A DNA stretch of 64,000 nt from Strigamia acuminata (Eukaryota; Arthropoda; Chilopoda; Geophilomorpha; Linotaeniidae): positions 35,459,608-35,523,607 of the forward strand of contig OX442314.1 of the NCBI GenBank assembly GCA_949358305.1. The letters are read 5' to 3'. Shown piece by piece: positions 1 through 32,135 of the stretch (position 1 is its first letter; every line of letters starts with the position of its first letter). Position numbers and translations under genes: made by a program. The notes beneath the pieces are model-generated. The model was not told the DNA's origin and searched no databases. It was given only the letters and a program-made list of their open reading frames with translations.

Positions 1-1429
1 GCGTAAACACGAATCCACAAGCTGGTCACAGACGCACGAAGCTCGCAGTCGCACACGTTGATCAGGCGCGCACAACACACGAAAACGTACGAAAATCCTG
101 GTCACGGCACCATGTTCACAGCGCCACCTATGATGTGATCACCACGGTGGAGTTGGATAGCAGTTGCTCCCTAGCAACTCTGAAGATCGTATAGTGCAAG
201 GTTGTAGTACTCCCGTGTAGAGCAGTGGAAAAGATGGCGGTTGCTGTGTCTGTTCTCCTCACCTGGGAGAAAATGGAAACTCCTACTCCTCTCTTCCCAT
301 TGTTGAAACGAAATAAGAGACGAGCAAATACAAACACATCTGCTTTAATCAGTTACAAACTGAAGAGTGGCAACTGGAATGCCAAGAATACAAAGACACG
401 TGCATAACAATTGCACGCGCAAAAAGGAACATACAGTTACATTGTTGAAAAATGAGGAACTACAAAATAAACAGGCAAAACTGTGTAAAAAACAAGACTG
501 GGCCAAATAAAAATCCGTAGCAGCAAGCATTTTTTGCTGAAATAAGCCTAACGCTTTCAAAACCCAAAAATAGCACAAAATCAACTTTTCGTGGTTAACT
601 GAACCCATCAAAACGCTCTCGAAGGCCCGTAGCACGAGAAAACACTTAAACAAATTGTCAAGAAAACCCAAAATTAAGATAAAAGACCCCCGAACGTCTT
701 GACCAATCACAACACTCCAAAAATACTTGGCACGAAAAAATAAACCATTTGAGTTGAATTTAAAGAAAACCAAACATTCTAATTGTATTTAAAAACAGTT
801 AAACATTGCAAAGTGAATTTTATAATAAGGAATATTAAAAACTAACAGTAAAAACCTTTTCAGGAACAACACGTCTGGGAACAAGATTACAACAATGGTG
901 TCGAGAGTAATGATAACATCAAATTCCAAAGATTGCAATCAAACATTTTTGTAAACAATAAAACAAGTTAAAAACCAAACTCTCACTTAAAAACTAAATT
1001 AAAAAGAAACTGAAACACAAAGATTCTCTTCTTAAACAATCAAGGCAAAAAACACTTTAAAACAATTTATTAGAAGCGCAATAAAAAGTTCAGAAACAAA
1101 AACAGACAAAACGACCAGACCATCCATCGCTGCTAGAAACAGTCTTCTCTGATTCAAGCGAGGAAAGAAAGGAACGAAACAAAACATCACGAAGTGTAAC
1201 CTCCTCAGAAGAGCTGAGCAAGGCCATCGTAGACTGGGCTAAATTGTCTTTTTTCCAGTTTCCAGTTGTTCCAGCTGCAAAAAATAATAACTCAATTTTG
1301 GATTTTCTTACTTTGTTTATTTTATCTCTGTTTTCTTTTTTTTTTTTTTAATTTCCTTATTTTGGGGGTTTTCTTGGTTTTCATTGGTTTCGTTTTGTGT
1401 TTTTTGTGGTTTTTAAACCCAAAATTTTG
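1..1429. other. AT-rich non-coding region
   Basis: No reading frame here resembles a known protein. The longest, on the minus strand at 345-773, is low-complexity and rich in Phe, Leu and Cys. At about 231-240 there is an AAGATGGCGG motif of the kind found at YY1/Pho-type transcription starts. A short plus-strand frame begins next to it (225-407), but no donor site or homology supports a first exon. Confidence 0.5.
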
Positions 1430-1645
1430 GCCGAGCCGATCTGCCGGCCGAGCCGATCTGCCGGCCGAGCCGATCTGCCGGCCGAGCCGATCTGCCGGCC
1501 GAGCCGATCTGCCGGCCGAGCCGATCTGCCGGCCGAGCCGATCTGCCGGCCGAGCCGATCTGCCGGCCGAGCCGATCTGCCGGCCGAGCCGATCTGCCAG
1601 CCGAGCCGATCTGCCTGCTAATCTTCCAGCCGAGCCGATCTGCCT
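1430..1645. repeat. 17-bp GC-rich tandem array
   Basis: The unit GCCGAGCCGATCTGCCG repeats head to tail about ten times without error from 1430 to 1599, followed by degenerate copies to about 1645. The array is GC-rich in an AT-rich setting. Because 17 is not a multiple of three, every third unit returns to the same frame. Long open frames therefore appear on both strands and encode a 17-residue repeat rich in Pro, Arg, Ala and Ser. They are best read as by-products of the array. A GC-rich flank of unknown origin continues to about 1790. Confidence 0.9.
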
Positions 1646-1883
1646 GCTGATCGCCGACGATACGGTATTGGATCGGCTAAGCCGCCAGCCCCGGCCCCTG
1701 TCAACGACTGCGATCGGGGCCGCCGCCATCTCGTGGCAACCAGTCGAAAGCAGCCGCCGCAGAAAAATTGGGTTCGGCGCACAGGCCTAATTCCCATAAA
1801 CATGTTCTGTTGCAATCGGTCCCAACTCCACATAAGCTTCTTTTTGTCCTTCAGCATCTCTTGAGTTAAAAATGATTTTTATT

Positions 1884-2050
1884 AACCACACCACTCGGTA
1901 GGATCATCAACTCGACTGATAATTCCCTGTTCCAACATTGAGTCAAACTGTTTCTTCACTCGTGGTAGCAATGGGATCGGAACTCGTCTCGGTACTGAAA
2001 TGGAAAATGGTCTTCTTATCTGGTTCTAATTCAATATCATATTCGCCAAA
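1884..2050 (-). pseudogene. Ty3/Gypsy reverse transcriptase fragment
   Basis: On the minus strand this stretch encodes the start of a Gypsy-type reverse transcriptase: PRRVPIPLL, then a Lys-rich helix, then a GIISRV.D.PTEW motif. That block precedes the RT palm in Ty3/Gypsy Pol. The upstream end continues in another frame after one frameshift, and the downstream end stops right after the PTEW motif. It is a short, dead fragment. The identification rests on motif recognition only. Confidence 0.75.
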
Positions 2051-2098
2051 TTGCATTAATTAATTGCATTAACCACATCCTCACTGATTTATTTAAAT

Positions 2099-2263
2099 GC
2101 TCCTTCCTTACTTCCCAAAGTTGACGACATTATTGGCCTGACCCACACCCATTCCCCTGACCTTATGGCTATCACCGAGACTTGGCTGACCTCTGACTGT
2201 CCCGACAACGTTTTTCACATATCCGCTACAACTTTTGATTTGATGGTATTTCAAGTAAAGTGA
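2099..2263 (+). pseudogene. LINE endonuclease fragment
   Basis: An open stretch of about 54 codons contains PDLMAITETWLTSD. The I-T-E-T-W-L block is the catalytic-glutamate motif of the apurinic-type endonuclease of non-LTR retrotransposons (Jockey/CR1/RTE type). No start codon, RT domain or poly(A) tail is seen nearby, so this is an isolated piece. The clade cannot be decided from so short a match. Confidence 0.7.
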
Positions 2264-4900
2264 TCGAAATGATCATTAAATATATGCATGTTGCTGAGAT
2301 CCCAACATTGGACCACGATTGCGCCTTGTTAAGAGAGTTGCTTCAAACCAGTCGTACATGATATTTGTTTCCTTCTTCACAAAAGATTTTTTTTATTTGT
2401 TTCCACTTTTATTTGTTTCCGTTTTTGTTTATTTATTTTTTAACATATCCATGCGTTATACATCCCAAAAAACTTTTGAATTGATTAACAATGTTTGAAC
2501 AATATTTGAACAACTTGAATTAAAAATGCAACACTAGCCATAAATGAGTGGACACAGATAAACTGAAACTGTGTGCATTTTTTGGCCTTTTACTTATGGC
2601 AGCTCAAAGAAAAGAGAAAAAGAATTGGCTGTATGACATCCGTGGAGAAAACGTACCATTTGATGCTGCAAAATGGGTCTCCTGTCAATTTAAATCTTTG
2701 GTACAGTGTTTGTAATTTAATGATACGAACTCAAGACACCGGCGGACCTGTTAGAGTAATTTGTGTCCATTTTGCCCACGCTACACGAACATTTTTTTAA
2801 AACTTTTTGCAATTTTTTTTACATCGTTTCTGCCGCATTACCCTTATTTAACTTCATGTCCCAACCTTTAAACACCAAAGAGAAACATGGGCTTCTTCAG
2901 CAAGGATGTTGGAAAAAAGAATCCAAAAGATTTGGCCTTTTTGTTGCCATTTATTTATTTTCAAAAATTTTATTCGCTCTACCATTCTACATTTCAGCTA
3001 ATTTGATGTCCGCTTTTATGCACCTCGTCCACTTTTTAGCTAAATTTTTACCCCCTCTATTTGAGAAATTAATACAGTATCAATATTATTTTTTTTTAAC
3101 ACACAGTTCTTTTTCTTCAACTATTTCCATTTTTTTTTACAACATTTCCACCGCTTTAAGCTTTAACCTAACCACCGTATATCTTCAAATTGTCCGCGGG
3201 TCTCCAATAGCGCGCGTGCAAATTTTTTTTTTGAATACCACTGTTTGAAGATATATGGTAATGCTAATTTTCGAACTAGAATAATTAGACAACTTCAAGT
3301 GCTAATGAGAAAGAGAATCATAGCAGCAGATGGAATTAAAATTCTAGTATTTGCAGGTCAGAAAACAACTTAATGCAGAAGCGAATGAGACCTGATATTT
3401 AATGGATGTAACCATGAAAGTCATTCCACACCTATTTTGTCAGCTGGTGACCATCTTTTGCGACAAGGACTACATTATCGCACCAACTTATGACTGGGAA
3501 AACACGCAGGTCGCACAAGAGGCTCTACTGATTGCCCAAGATGGAAAAATCTAGTCATCTTATGTTAAATCACCAGAAGAGATAATCATAAGAACAGTTC
3601 AGCATCTTTACAACATGGAAGGCTGCTACACTCATATTTTGGAGTGCAGTCTTACAATTTCATTATCTGCATTTGCGCAGTAATGCATTTGATAATGCTG
3701 CACACTTACAATGGAAGGCAGTCTTATAATATCAAATTTAAATTAGCGAAATACAAAATAGCTACTAATTCGTAGAAATTCCATGAAGGTATAAACATGT
3801 TGAAAATAAAGAATAAAATAGAAAGACCAAAATTTGCTGGACAAAATTCGACGCCATTGTTGATAGCTTCTTTGAAGACAAACAACAACTTCGACGCCAT
3901 GATGGATTGGCGTCTTTGAACACAAAAGACATGGAGCATACAGCAAATTGATACATTCATTGAAAATTCTAATATCAAATGCTACTAGTTTAGCAAAAAC
4001 AAATTAAAAACCAACCAACCAAACAGAATAAAGGTCCAAACCAGTGCTCAACACAACAGAGAAACAAAAACGAGGTGAAACAACGAGCCGAGCGAAGCCA
4101 TGACATGAAACCTTTTCGCGCATGTGTCCCCATGTTGTCCTTACGAAAAATTAATCTCGAACCCAATGAAGTATATAACAAATAGATGGCAGAGATCTTG
4201 AGAAACTAGAAGAATAGAATCACACAATCTATCAACCTAAATGTTAATCTTCGTTTGATGCAACAAACAATTCGAGTTGAATGCATACCGGAAAAACAAA
4301 AATAATTTTCGAGAGTATAAAATTGTGACGTCATCGTGTCATGACGTCACAATGTCTGATTCCCTTCATAGGGCTAGCATAACTTTCTGAAATAAACAAA
4401 CAAATAAAAAATATTTATATTTGCATTATATTTTCCTTGAAAACACAAAATTGTTGAAAAAAAACATTTAGAACCGCCTTGTGTTTAACGTTAGAGTGAA
4501 ATGTATTTTGGTGTATTCAAGATTCAATCTTTGAAAACTATTTTATTTCATTAATCTTAAATAATTATAAATGAAGAAAATATTGTATGACAATAAGAAA
4601 AATCGAGTGCTCTTTTTTGAATTTAATATACAATTTGTTTATTTACAAAACAGTAGAAATATCTATTTAATATCAGCTATTTTTTTATTTTAAATTTTTT
4701 TGTTTCTTGCTAACCTACCAGCAGTAAATGGTGGTTATTTATACCAAGTTTATACAGTTCATAAAAAAATGAGTACAATGTGATATAATAAAAAAATTAA
4801 CAATCATTCAGAAAACAAGCAAACTTTAGCACTCATACATTGATTACATTTTCATATCTATTGCAATTGACCACCCAGAAAAAAAATGCATTCAGAAAAT
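2264..4900. other. AT-rich non-coding region
   Basis: No supported gene. Plus-strand frames at 2573-3248 are Phe/Leu-rich low complexity. Around 3840-3930 there is a short imperfect direct duplication (TTCGACGCCAT...). The paired palindromic sites near 4322 are listed separately. Confidence 0.5.
4322..4353. promoter_or_regulatory. Paired CRE palindromes in an inverted repeat
   Basis: A perfect 12-base inverted repeat (ATTGTGACGTCA / TGACGTCACAAT) is separated by 8 bases. Each arm holds a full cAMP-response element, TGACGTCA, at 4326-4333 and 4342-4349. CREB/ATF-family proteins bind such sites. The location is about 1.2 kb beyond the stop codon of the receptor gene. Use as a regulatory element is inference, and it could also be the core of a decayed inverted-repeat element. 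Confidence 0.4.
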
Positions 4901-5195
4901 ATTAGACCAAAATCAGCCAAAATTGACCAAAATCAGAAAAAATTGACCAAAATCAGAAAAAATTGACCAAAATCAGCCAAAATTGATAAAAATCAGCCAA
5001 AATTGACCAAAATCAGCCAAAATTGAACAAAATCAGTCATAATTGAACAAAATCAGTCACAATTGAATTAAATCAGCCAAAATTGACCAAAATCAGCCAA
5101 AATTGACCAAAATCAGCCAAAATTGACCTAGATCAGCCAAAATAGATCAATATCAGCCAAAAGTTAACAAATATCAGCCAAAATTGACCAGAATC
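4901..5195. repeat. 20-bp tandem array
   Basis: About 15 copies of a 20-bp unit close to ATTGACCAAAATCAGCCAAA. Copies differ by one to four bases. It lies downstream of the receptor stop codon, possibly in its 3' untranslated or intergenic region. Confidence 0.9.
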
Positions 5196-5523
5196 AACAT
5201 AGAAACTTGAACTATTTGATTTGAAACAATACTAATAGCAATAACAATACATTTTTCAACTGGAGGAACCATTTTACATTTTCTTAGCAATTATTGCACT
5301 ATCTCAGTGTCTGATATGTATTATAATGGTAATATGGGTACAAATTAAGTAATTTTTATACCAAATTCTGATATAATTCATATGCATCTAAGACTTAAGG
5401 TAAATGACTAGTTCAGTACACAAATTCATGCATTTTAGTTTAAAGTTCGTCAACACTGCCAAACACTTCAACTACAACTCATCAAAACTTACATTCGAAT
5501 TTTTATACGCGGAGTAATGGTAT

Positions 5524-27020
<21,497 letters not shown>

Positions 27021-27320
27021 TGTTCGATTTTGTCACTTTTGTGAGCGATTTTAAGTGTATTTTGAGGTTTACCATCAGGAGGTCTCGGCGCGAGTATATT
27101 TGCACTTGCCGCCCATCCTATGGGTGTGGAAGTTGCAGCGATGAATCCACAAGTGGTGGAGCCACGCCAGACGAGACGATTACATGACGCCGAGAAGCCT
27201 CGCGCCGTCTGCGTGTTGCTCTTGCCCTCATCAAAACACTAGATGAGAGCATCGCGCGCACGCTTCACTGCAGCGCTGCGTGCGGCAAAAATTGCAACTC
27301 TCAAATTGTCTTTAATTGGA
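27021..27320 (-). promoter_or_regulatory. Pvr-like: Probable receptor promoter and 5' UTR
   Basis: The 300 bp upstream of the signal-peptide ATG are clearly richer in G, C and CpG (for example GCGCGCACGC near 27250) than the surrounding AT-rich DNA. No TATA box stands out. Promoter function is inferred from position and composition only. Confidence 0.4.
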
Positions 27321-28499
27321 AATGGAAGGTCTTTAAATTTTTTTTTTTTTAAATTATTCACTGGATGTTTTAAAAACGGGAATAAACGTTGAATTAATTT
27401 TTTTAAGTATGTTATTAATTTTTTTATCGATATTATTGTAGTTTTTCGTCTATTTTTATTCGGTGAATATTTATCGTGAACCTTGAAGGAATTCCGCGCA
27501 TTCCATTCGCGAAACCGCAGCCAAATCCGGTTTGTAGTAGTACGACGACTACTCATGCCGAACCTCGCACTTCTCGTACGAATTTCGACACCCGGAGGAT
27601 TTATCAGGAACTGAATGACGATGATGTCGCGTCACAAGAAGGCCAAACTGCAATTGCACAACTTCCACGTTCTCTTTTTTTTCTTTTCTTTGTTTGAATT
27701 TCATCCGCGGAAATAAAATGTCAACAAATTTTGCCAAACTTCTGGAGAATTCGAATTGGAATGATAATTTTTTTTTCGTCTAATTCGACTGCGCGTCAGA
27801 GTAAACTGATTATTTGCTGCGATCAAATTGCTGCGCAGTGCAAACTGAGCTGTCAATTATTTCAGATCAAAACTGACGTGTGGCAGAAGTTTGATGCAGT
27901 TTGCGACTTTAAAGCTGCAATTACATCAAAGTCCTCGCAAAAATAACCACAAAATATGGAAAAACAACAAAACCCATTAAATTGTTTGAAAAAATTAAAG
28001 TATCGAGGATTTTACGTTATATAAAATCCTGTAATAATTGCGTGGGGATGACCTTGACCTCTTGAATCTAAATAACGTGTTGCTCAACTTGGTCTATCAC
28101 AGATGCAGGAATGATCTGCTGGTATGTACCCGTACAACAGTAAAAAAAATTAATTAATTTAATTTAATTCTGCAGATAAGAACATAAAATAACGTAATTC
28201 TGAATACGCATGTGACGGTCAGCTGATCAACGTGGGAAAGATCGCATGACCTCTAAAAACAATAAACTACCGGTACCAATATTTTTCAGATTTCTCACAC
28301 ATTATTTCACATTCAATTTCGAAAACTAAAATTACCGGTATTTGCTGAATTTTTTTGTCTTGAAAAGTAATTGTCTTCCTTTTCACGATTTAACACTCAA
28401 GCATTTCAAATATCAAGAGTGTAACTGAGCAGTCGATGCTGCCACCTTCTGACACTACTTGATACCACCAGTTGTGATGTTATTGTCTTGCTTTACAAA
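27321..28499. other. Intergenic stretch, no supported gene
   Basis: Short frames at 27239-27737 on both strands overlap each other and show no recognisable domain. The region between the receptor promoter and the Copia fragment otherwise holds ordinary AT-rich sequence. Confidence 0.5.
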
Positions 28500-28559
28500 T
28501 GTTTGTTTTAGAACGCTCGATTGGAAAAGTGCACGGCGTGCACTCTCGGGAATATGACA

Positions 28560-28778
28560 AAAAGTCCTTACAAAAAATTAAAGGGAAGCAATCGGATGAC
28601 ATTTTGCAATTTGTACACGGAGATTTGATTCGTTCTTCTCAAACTCCGTCATTGCGAGTAAATTTGCATTGGTCAGGGCCGATGACTTTACACGCAAGGA
28701 ATTTGTACATTTCCTAAAGCAACCAGAGAGCTATGAACGCAGCCTGTACGGTTTGGGTCAATTGGGGAGGTGTTGTAA
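28560..28778 (+). pseudogene. Copia Pol fragment, left part
   Basis: In shifting frames this encodes Copia-type integrase motifs (GKQ...FVHGDLI, then DDFTRKEFVHFLK), followed abruptly by the RT block LYGLGQLGR. The middle of Pol has been deleted. The sequence is interrupted at the TAA target of the Harbinger-like element and resumes in the same frame at 30365. Confidence 0.75.
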
Positions 28779-29316
28779 AGGTTGGTTCACACTTGTGTTC
28801 ACACTAGGAAGTAACGTAATGCAATGTTGATGCGCATTGCATTATTGGATTGTTTTAGCAGTAAAGTAAGCAAAAAGCTACTTCAAATTTGTTTTGAAGT
28901 AGGAAGTAACGCAACGTAGCAAGCTTACTTCCAACCAATGAGAAATGACCTGAATCTCGTGAGACAATGCGAGATTAAACGAAAATCCAAAATAATTTTC
29001 AGCGCCATTTTTTGCAACAATGGTTTTTCCTCATTTTGAAAATGCAGAACACGGATGAGAATTTAATCACACTAGTAAAATGCCATCCAGTATTATGGAA
29101 TACTGGAATGGCTGAATATAAACAAAAGGTGATAAAGGAAAATGCTTTCAAAGAAATTGGGCAAGCTAGGGGATCACCAGGTTAGTACAAAATTGTTCGC
29201 ACTATTCGGAATAAAAGGTAGAAGTACACTTTACGGGCGACTCGAATTTCCATTGTTGGGAGCGCTGCCAGTACACTCAAATTTTCATTGTTGTTGTTGT
29301 TGTTGTTGCTGACTTA

Positions 29317-29718
29317 ATGACGGGTATTTCGCCACGCTCCGCACCTAAAATCGACATAAGAAGGATGGAAAACATAACGTGGTCTACCTTCACTCATCGT
29401 GACCTCGTGTTGAAGACGGCAACAGAAGAAGATGCCAAGGAATTTTTAATCACGCTTGGTTTGTTGGATGTCAATCCATCAAAGTGTCCTGGTAAGCCTA
29501 ACCGCCTAACCGCCTAACCGCCTACTTGGGGTGCAATTAAACGGAAACTTTCTCGGCACATTACAGATCAACAAAAAGAGGCCTATTTCATGAAATACAT
29601 GTATGAGAAGAAGTCTCGTTTCAGTGAAATTTCCACCGGCGAAAAATTCAAGATAATGTGCGACCACATTGCAAACATTTACCCCGGACCGGGTAAAGTT
29701 GGATGGACACGTAATTAG
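29317..29718 (+). CDS. Unrecognised 108-aa protein of the third-level element
   Basis: Exon 1 (29317-29491) runs from ATG to a strong donor (CCTG|GTAAGC, phase 1). Exon 2 (29567-29718) follows an acceptor (CATTACAG) and ends at TAG. The joined product is 108 aa, hydrophilic, with segments KTATEEDAKEFLITLGLLD and MKYMYEKKSRFSEI. The 75-nt intron contains CCGCCTAA repeats. I do not recognise a domain. It may be an element-encoded accessory protein or a captured host exon pair. Confidence 0.45.
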
Positions 29719-29919
29719 TTATTATTATTAATGAGTTATTGTTATTAATTAATCGTTATTGTTATTAATTAATCGTTATTGTTATTAATTACTTGTTATT
29801 ATTATTATTAATTAGTTAGTATTATTATTATTATATTATATATATTATATTATTATTATATAATTAAGAAATTGAATTAAAAGATGAAATTTAGAAAAAA
29901 AAATTTTTTTGGGTCGGGT

Positions 29920-29950
29920 TGCCCTAACCTAACCTAACCTAACCTAACCA
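29920..29950. repeat. CCTAA telomere-type array
   Basis: About five copies of CCTAA (reverse of TTAGG) inside the third-level element. Confidence 0.85.
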
Positions 29951-30364
29951 AAAAGAGAAAGAAAGAAAACCCAGATAAGCAGGATGACGGGTATTTCGCC
30001 AGCGCTCCCAACAATGAAGCGCTCCCAACAATGAAGATTCCAGTCGCCCGTACTTCTGCCGAATAGAACATTAAAAATCCATTTTTGAATTTTAGCCCTT
30101 CAAGTTCAAGCTAGATGGAAGGTCCTACGAGACAGATTCACCAAGGAGAGGAGAGTTTTAAAGATAAAAAAATCTGGAGAAAGTGGTAAAAAAAGGAAAA
30201 GTGGATTTACTATGAACACTTGTCATTCCTTGCTGACTTTGCAAAAAGCAGAAAGTTAGTATAATGTAATGCAATTAGTGTGAACATACTTGCATTACCT
30301 TACTTCTACTTCTTCATTGGTTACTTCACTTTACTTTACTTTACTTCCAAGTGTAAACCAACCT

Positions 30365-30960
30365 TAACGAGCGACTCAACGAAGAATTAACGAGACTTGG
30401 CTTGAAACCACTCGTAAATGACAGGTGCGCGTACGTTTACAGAAGAAAGAAAGACTACATCATCTTAGGAGTATACGTTGATGATATCCTGGCCGCGTTC
30501 AAAAGCAATAAAAATTTAAACCCAACTGTAATGCGTTTAAAAAGGGTTTTTGAAGTATTCGACCTAGGAGAGGTGCACATTTCCTTTAGGATGGAGATTT
30601 CCATAACGCAGGAAGGAGTTTACGTAGGGCAGCAGAAATACATAAGTGAGATCCGAGCCAAATATAATTTCAATGGCGGAATTGCCGCAAGTACACCGAT
30701 GGCAACTGGTCAAGATCTCGAAGATTTTAAAAAGTCGAAAAAGGTGGATCAACAGTTGTACCAACAAAGAACGGGATCATTAATGCATGTGATGATAGAC
30801 ACACGACCAGAATTATCGTTTTCGCTAAGCACTCTGTCAACCTATTCCAAGGACCCACGCCAATTGCACTTCAGGGCAATATCTGAAGGAAACCATGAGC
30901 ACACAATTGTTTTTTCTAAGCGAAAATTGCAATTTACACGGCTTTTAGGAGTAATGTAAC
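30365..30960 (+). pseudogene. Copia Pol fragment, right part (RT)
   Basis: Continues the RT domain of the left fragment: an ACAYVYRR-like block, YIILGVYVDDILAAF with the catalytic Y-x-DD box, LGEVHISFRMEI, and GSLMHVMIDTRPELSF. These are in the right order for Ty1/Copia RT. It ends in the linker to RNase H at about 30880, after which similarity is lost. The frame is open over 185 codons but lacks its 5' part and RNase H. Confidence 0.85.
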
Positions 30961-31119
30961 GTTTCAATGCATTACAGTTTCAACGTGATGTTTCCCGCGC
31001 ACCATTGGTAGTCCGCCAGTTGGATATTGGCGAGACAGTTTGGTAGAAGTCCTTTCCTGAAACCAAACCGCCTTGGCAGGCAGGAGTTATTACCGAGAAG
31101 AGAGGAGAAGTGACATGTT

Positions 31120-31900
31120 ATCCGTGATGTTTTGGCAGGAAAAAGGGTGGTTACACATATTAACCACTTACAACAGCGTGGAGCGAAGGCAGTGGAAGTG
31201 TCTATCCCACCAATCTTACCAGGGAAAGAAGAAATAATCGCGGACGATGCAAATCAGGTTAGCCGAGTTATTACTAATCGTAAAATCACTCCAGAACCTG
31301 AGGAAGAACAAGAGATAGAGGCGATACTGGAAACCCCTCCGCAGGAAGAATCGGCGAGAGGAAGTTTTCCAAACACCAGAAATATCGCCAACAGCACCCA
31401 GAGAAATGACAGACGTTCATCCACCGACGCCGATACGCGTAGTGCGACCAGGAACACGAAAAGAACCAGGGGCGTATACGCAGGGCTGGACTGGGAACAA
31501 ATTTATGGCCGGGAAATCTGGGTGTCCGGGCCACAATTAATGAAGTCGGGACAGGCCACAGCGGCCACGGGCCACCGGGAAACTCCCGGTAGCCCGCCGG
31601 GCCAGTCCAGCACTGCGTATACAGAACCCCAATCGGACGATGAAGCTGTTGAAGAAGGGGACCGGAGTTTGATGCCACACACTCACACCTTTAAGCCTTT
31701 TCGTGGAAAAAAGGGTTTGAAAGACGCAGAGATGGTTTTCCTGACCCCAAGAGTTGAAGAAGAGCAAGATCTAGAAGAACAGGAAACTACTTTTGATGCG
31801 GTGCAACCTGAAGCACTACCAGTTGACTGTTGGATGTTGAACCGTGTCAATTATAAAAATCATATGCAAATCCATACTTATGTATTATTGTATTGAAAAA
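31120..31900 (+). pseudogene. Retroelement Pol 3' end, Gypsy-type
   Basis: An open frame starting GKRVVTHINHLQQR resembles the C-terminal integrase tail of Gypsy Pol (a basic strand followed by H-x-N-x-L). The rest is acidic and Gln/Glu-rich without known folds. A 137-bp MITE interrupts it. It is directly followed by an LTR-like stretch and a primer-binding site, as expected for the 3' end of one element joined to the 5' end of another across one shared LTR. Confidence 0.5.
31480..31616. mobile_element. 137-bp MITE with a GTATAC duplication
   Basis: Termini GCAGGGCTGGACTGG / CCAGTCCAGCACTGC are inverted. The 6-bp sequence GTATAC flanks both sides (31474-31479 and 31617-31622). The interior holds further nested inverted GC-rich blocks. 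Its insertion shifts the surrounding reading frame. Confidence 0.85.
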
Positions 31901-32107
31901 TAAAAGTAACAATAACTCGCGCAATGTAAAAATTAGAATCTAAAACGAAATCGAGATGTAAAACAAACTCGGAATTAATGTCGGATTGAATTACACAGCA
32001 ATGAAATTGGTATTAACAAATACCGAGTTGATCTGAACGAACTAAAGAATAAAGACTATTCAATTGCCAAAACTGGACTTTTATTTATACCGAGATATCC
32101 AACAAGT
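31900..32107 (+). repeat. Probable LTR of the Gypsy element
   Basis: AT-rich stretch with an AATAAA signal (in GAATAAAGACTATTC) about 50 bp before its end, followed by the primer-binding site at 32108. The 5' limit and the second LTR were not found, so this is inferred from position. Confidence 0.45.
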
Positions 32108-32135
32108 TGGCGACGAGTGAAAAGAGGATTCGAAC
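32108..32135 (+). other. Primer-binding site of tRNA-Ser type
   Basis: TGGCGACGAG (32108-32117) is complementary to the CTCGTCG-CCA end of animal tRNA-Ser(GCU). Eight bases further, GGATTCGAAC (32126-32135) is complementary to the tRNA T-loop GTTCGAATCC. The family's usual PBS ends near the acceptor stem, so the second match is unusual. Confidence 0.6.

Larger units (their letters stand above)
29202..30066. mobile_element. Third-level TIR element inside the MADF intron
   Basis: Inverted termini CTATTCGG...CCGAATAG continue into ACGGGCGACT and CATTGTTGGGAGCGCT blocks on both sides. It carries (TTG)n near 29280, a small two-exon gene, AT-rich simple repeats and a TTAGG-type array (about 29925-29948). 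Superfamily not recognised. Confidence 0.65.
29042..30259 (+). pseudogene. MADF/Myb-like protein of the Harbinger-like element
   Basis: Exon 1 (29042-29180) encodes ENLITLVKCHPVLWN, the first helices of a MADF domain. Exon 2 (30096-30259) gives ARWKVLRDRFTKERR. The WIYYEHLSFL block that should close the domain is present but in another frame, so one frameshift has broken it. The intron sites (CAG|GTTAGT and TTTTAG|) are sound and the phase (1) matches. A separate inverted-repeat element has inserted in the intron. In Harbinger elements such proteins bind transposon ends with the transposase. Confidence 0.7.
28779..30364. mobile_element. Harbinger-like element inserted in Copia
   Basis: Termini AGGTTGGTTCACACTTG / CAAGTGTAAACCAACCT are inverted, with a 3-bp TAA duplication (28776-28778 and 30365-30367), the size typical of PIF/Harbinger. 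Removing the element and one TAA restores the Copia reading frame exactly. The interior has a two-exon MADF-domain gene, the accessory DNA-binding protein common in this superfamily. No DDE transposase remains, so it is non-autonomous. Confidence 0.8.

Noticed and set aside
345-773. 142-codon minus-strand ORF
   Set aside because: Low-complexity Phe/Leu/Cys translation of AT-rich DNA, no motif, no splice context.
1322-1729. ORFs on both strands across the 17-bp array
   Set aside because: Direct translation of the tandem repeat; open on both strands because the unit lacks stops.
2763-3248. 161-codon plus-strand ORF with hydrophobic segments
   Set aside because: Hydrophobicity comes from T-rich DNA. 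There is no conserved motif, and an overlapping frame starts at 2573.
4901-5195. CRISPR-like spacing
   Set aside because: Units are contiguous 20-bp repeats with no unique spacers, and the genome is animal.
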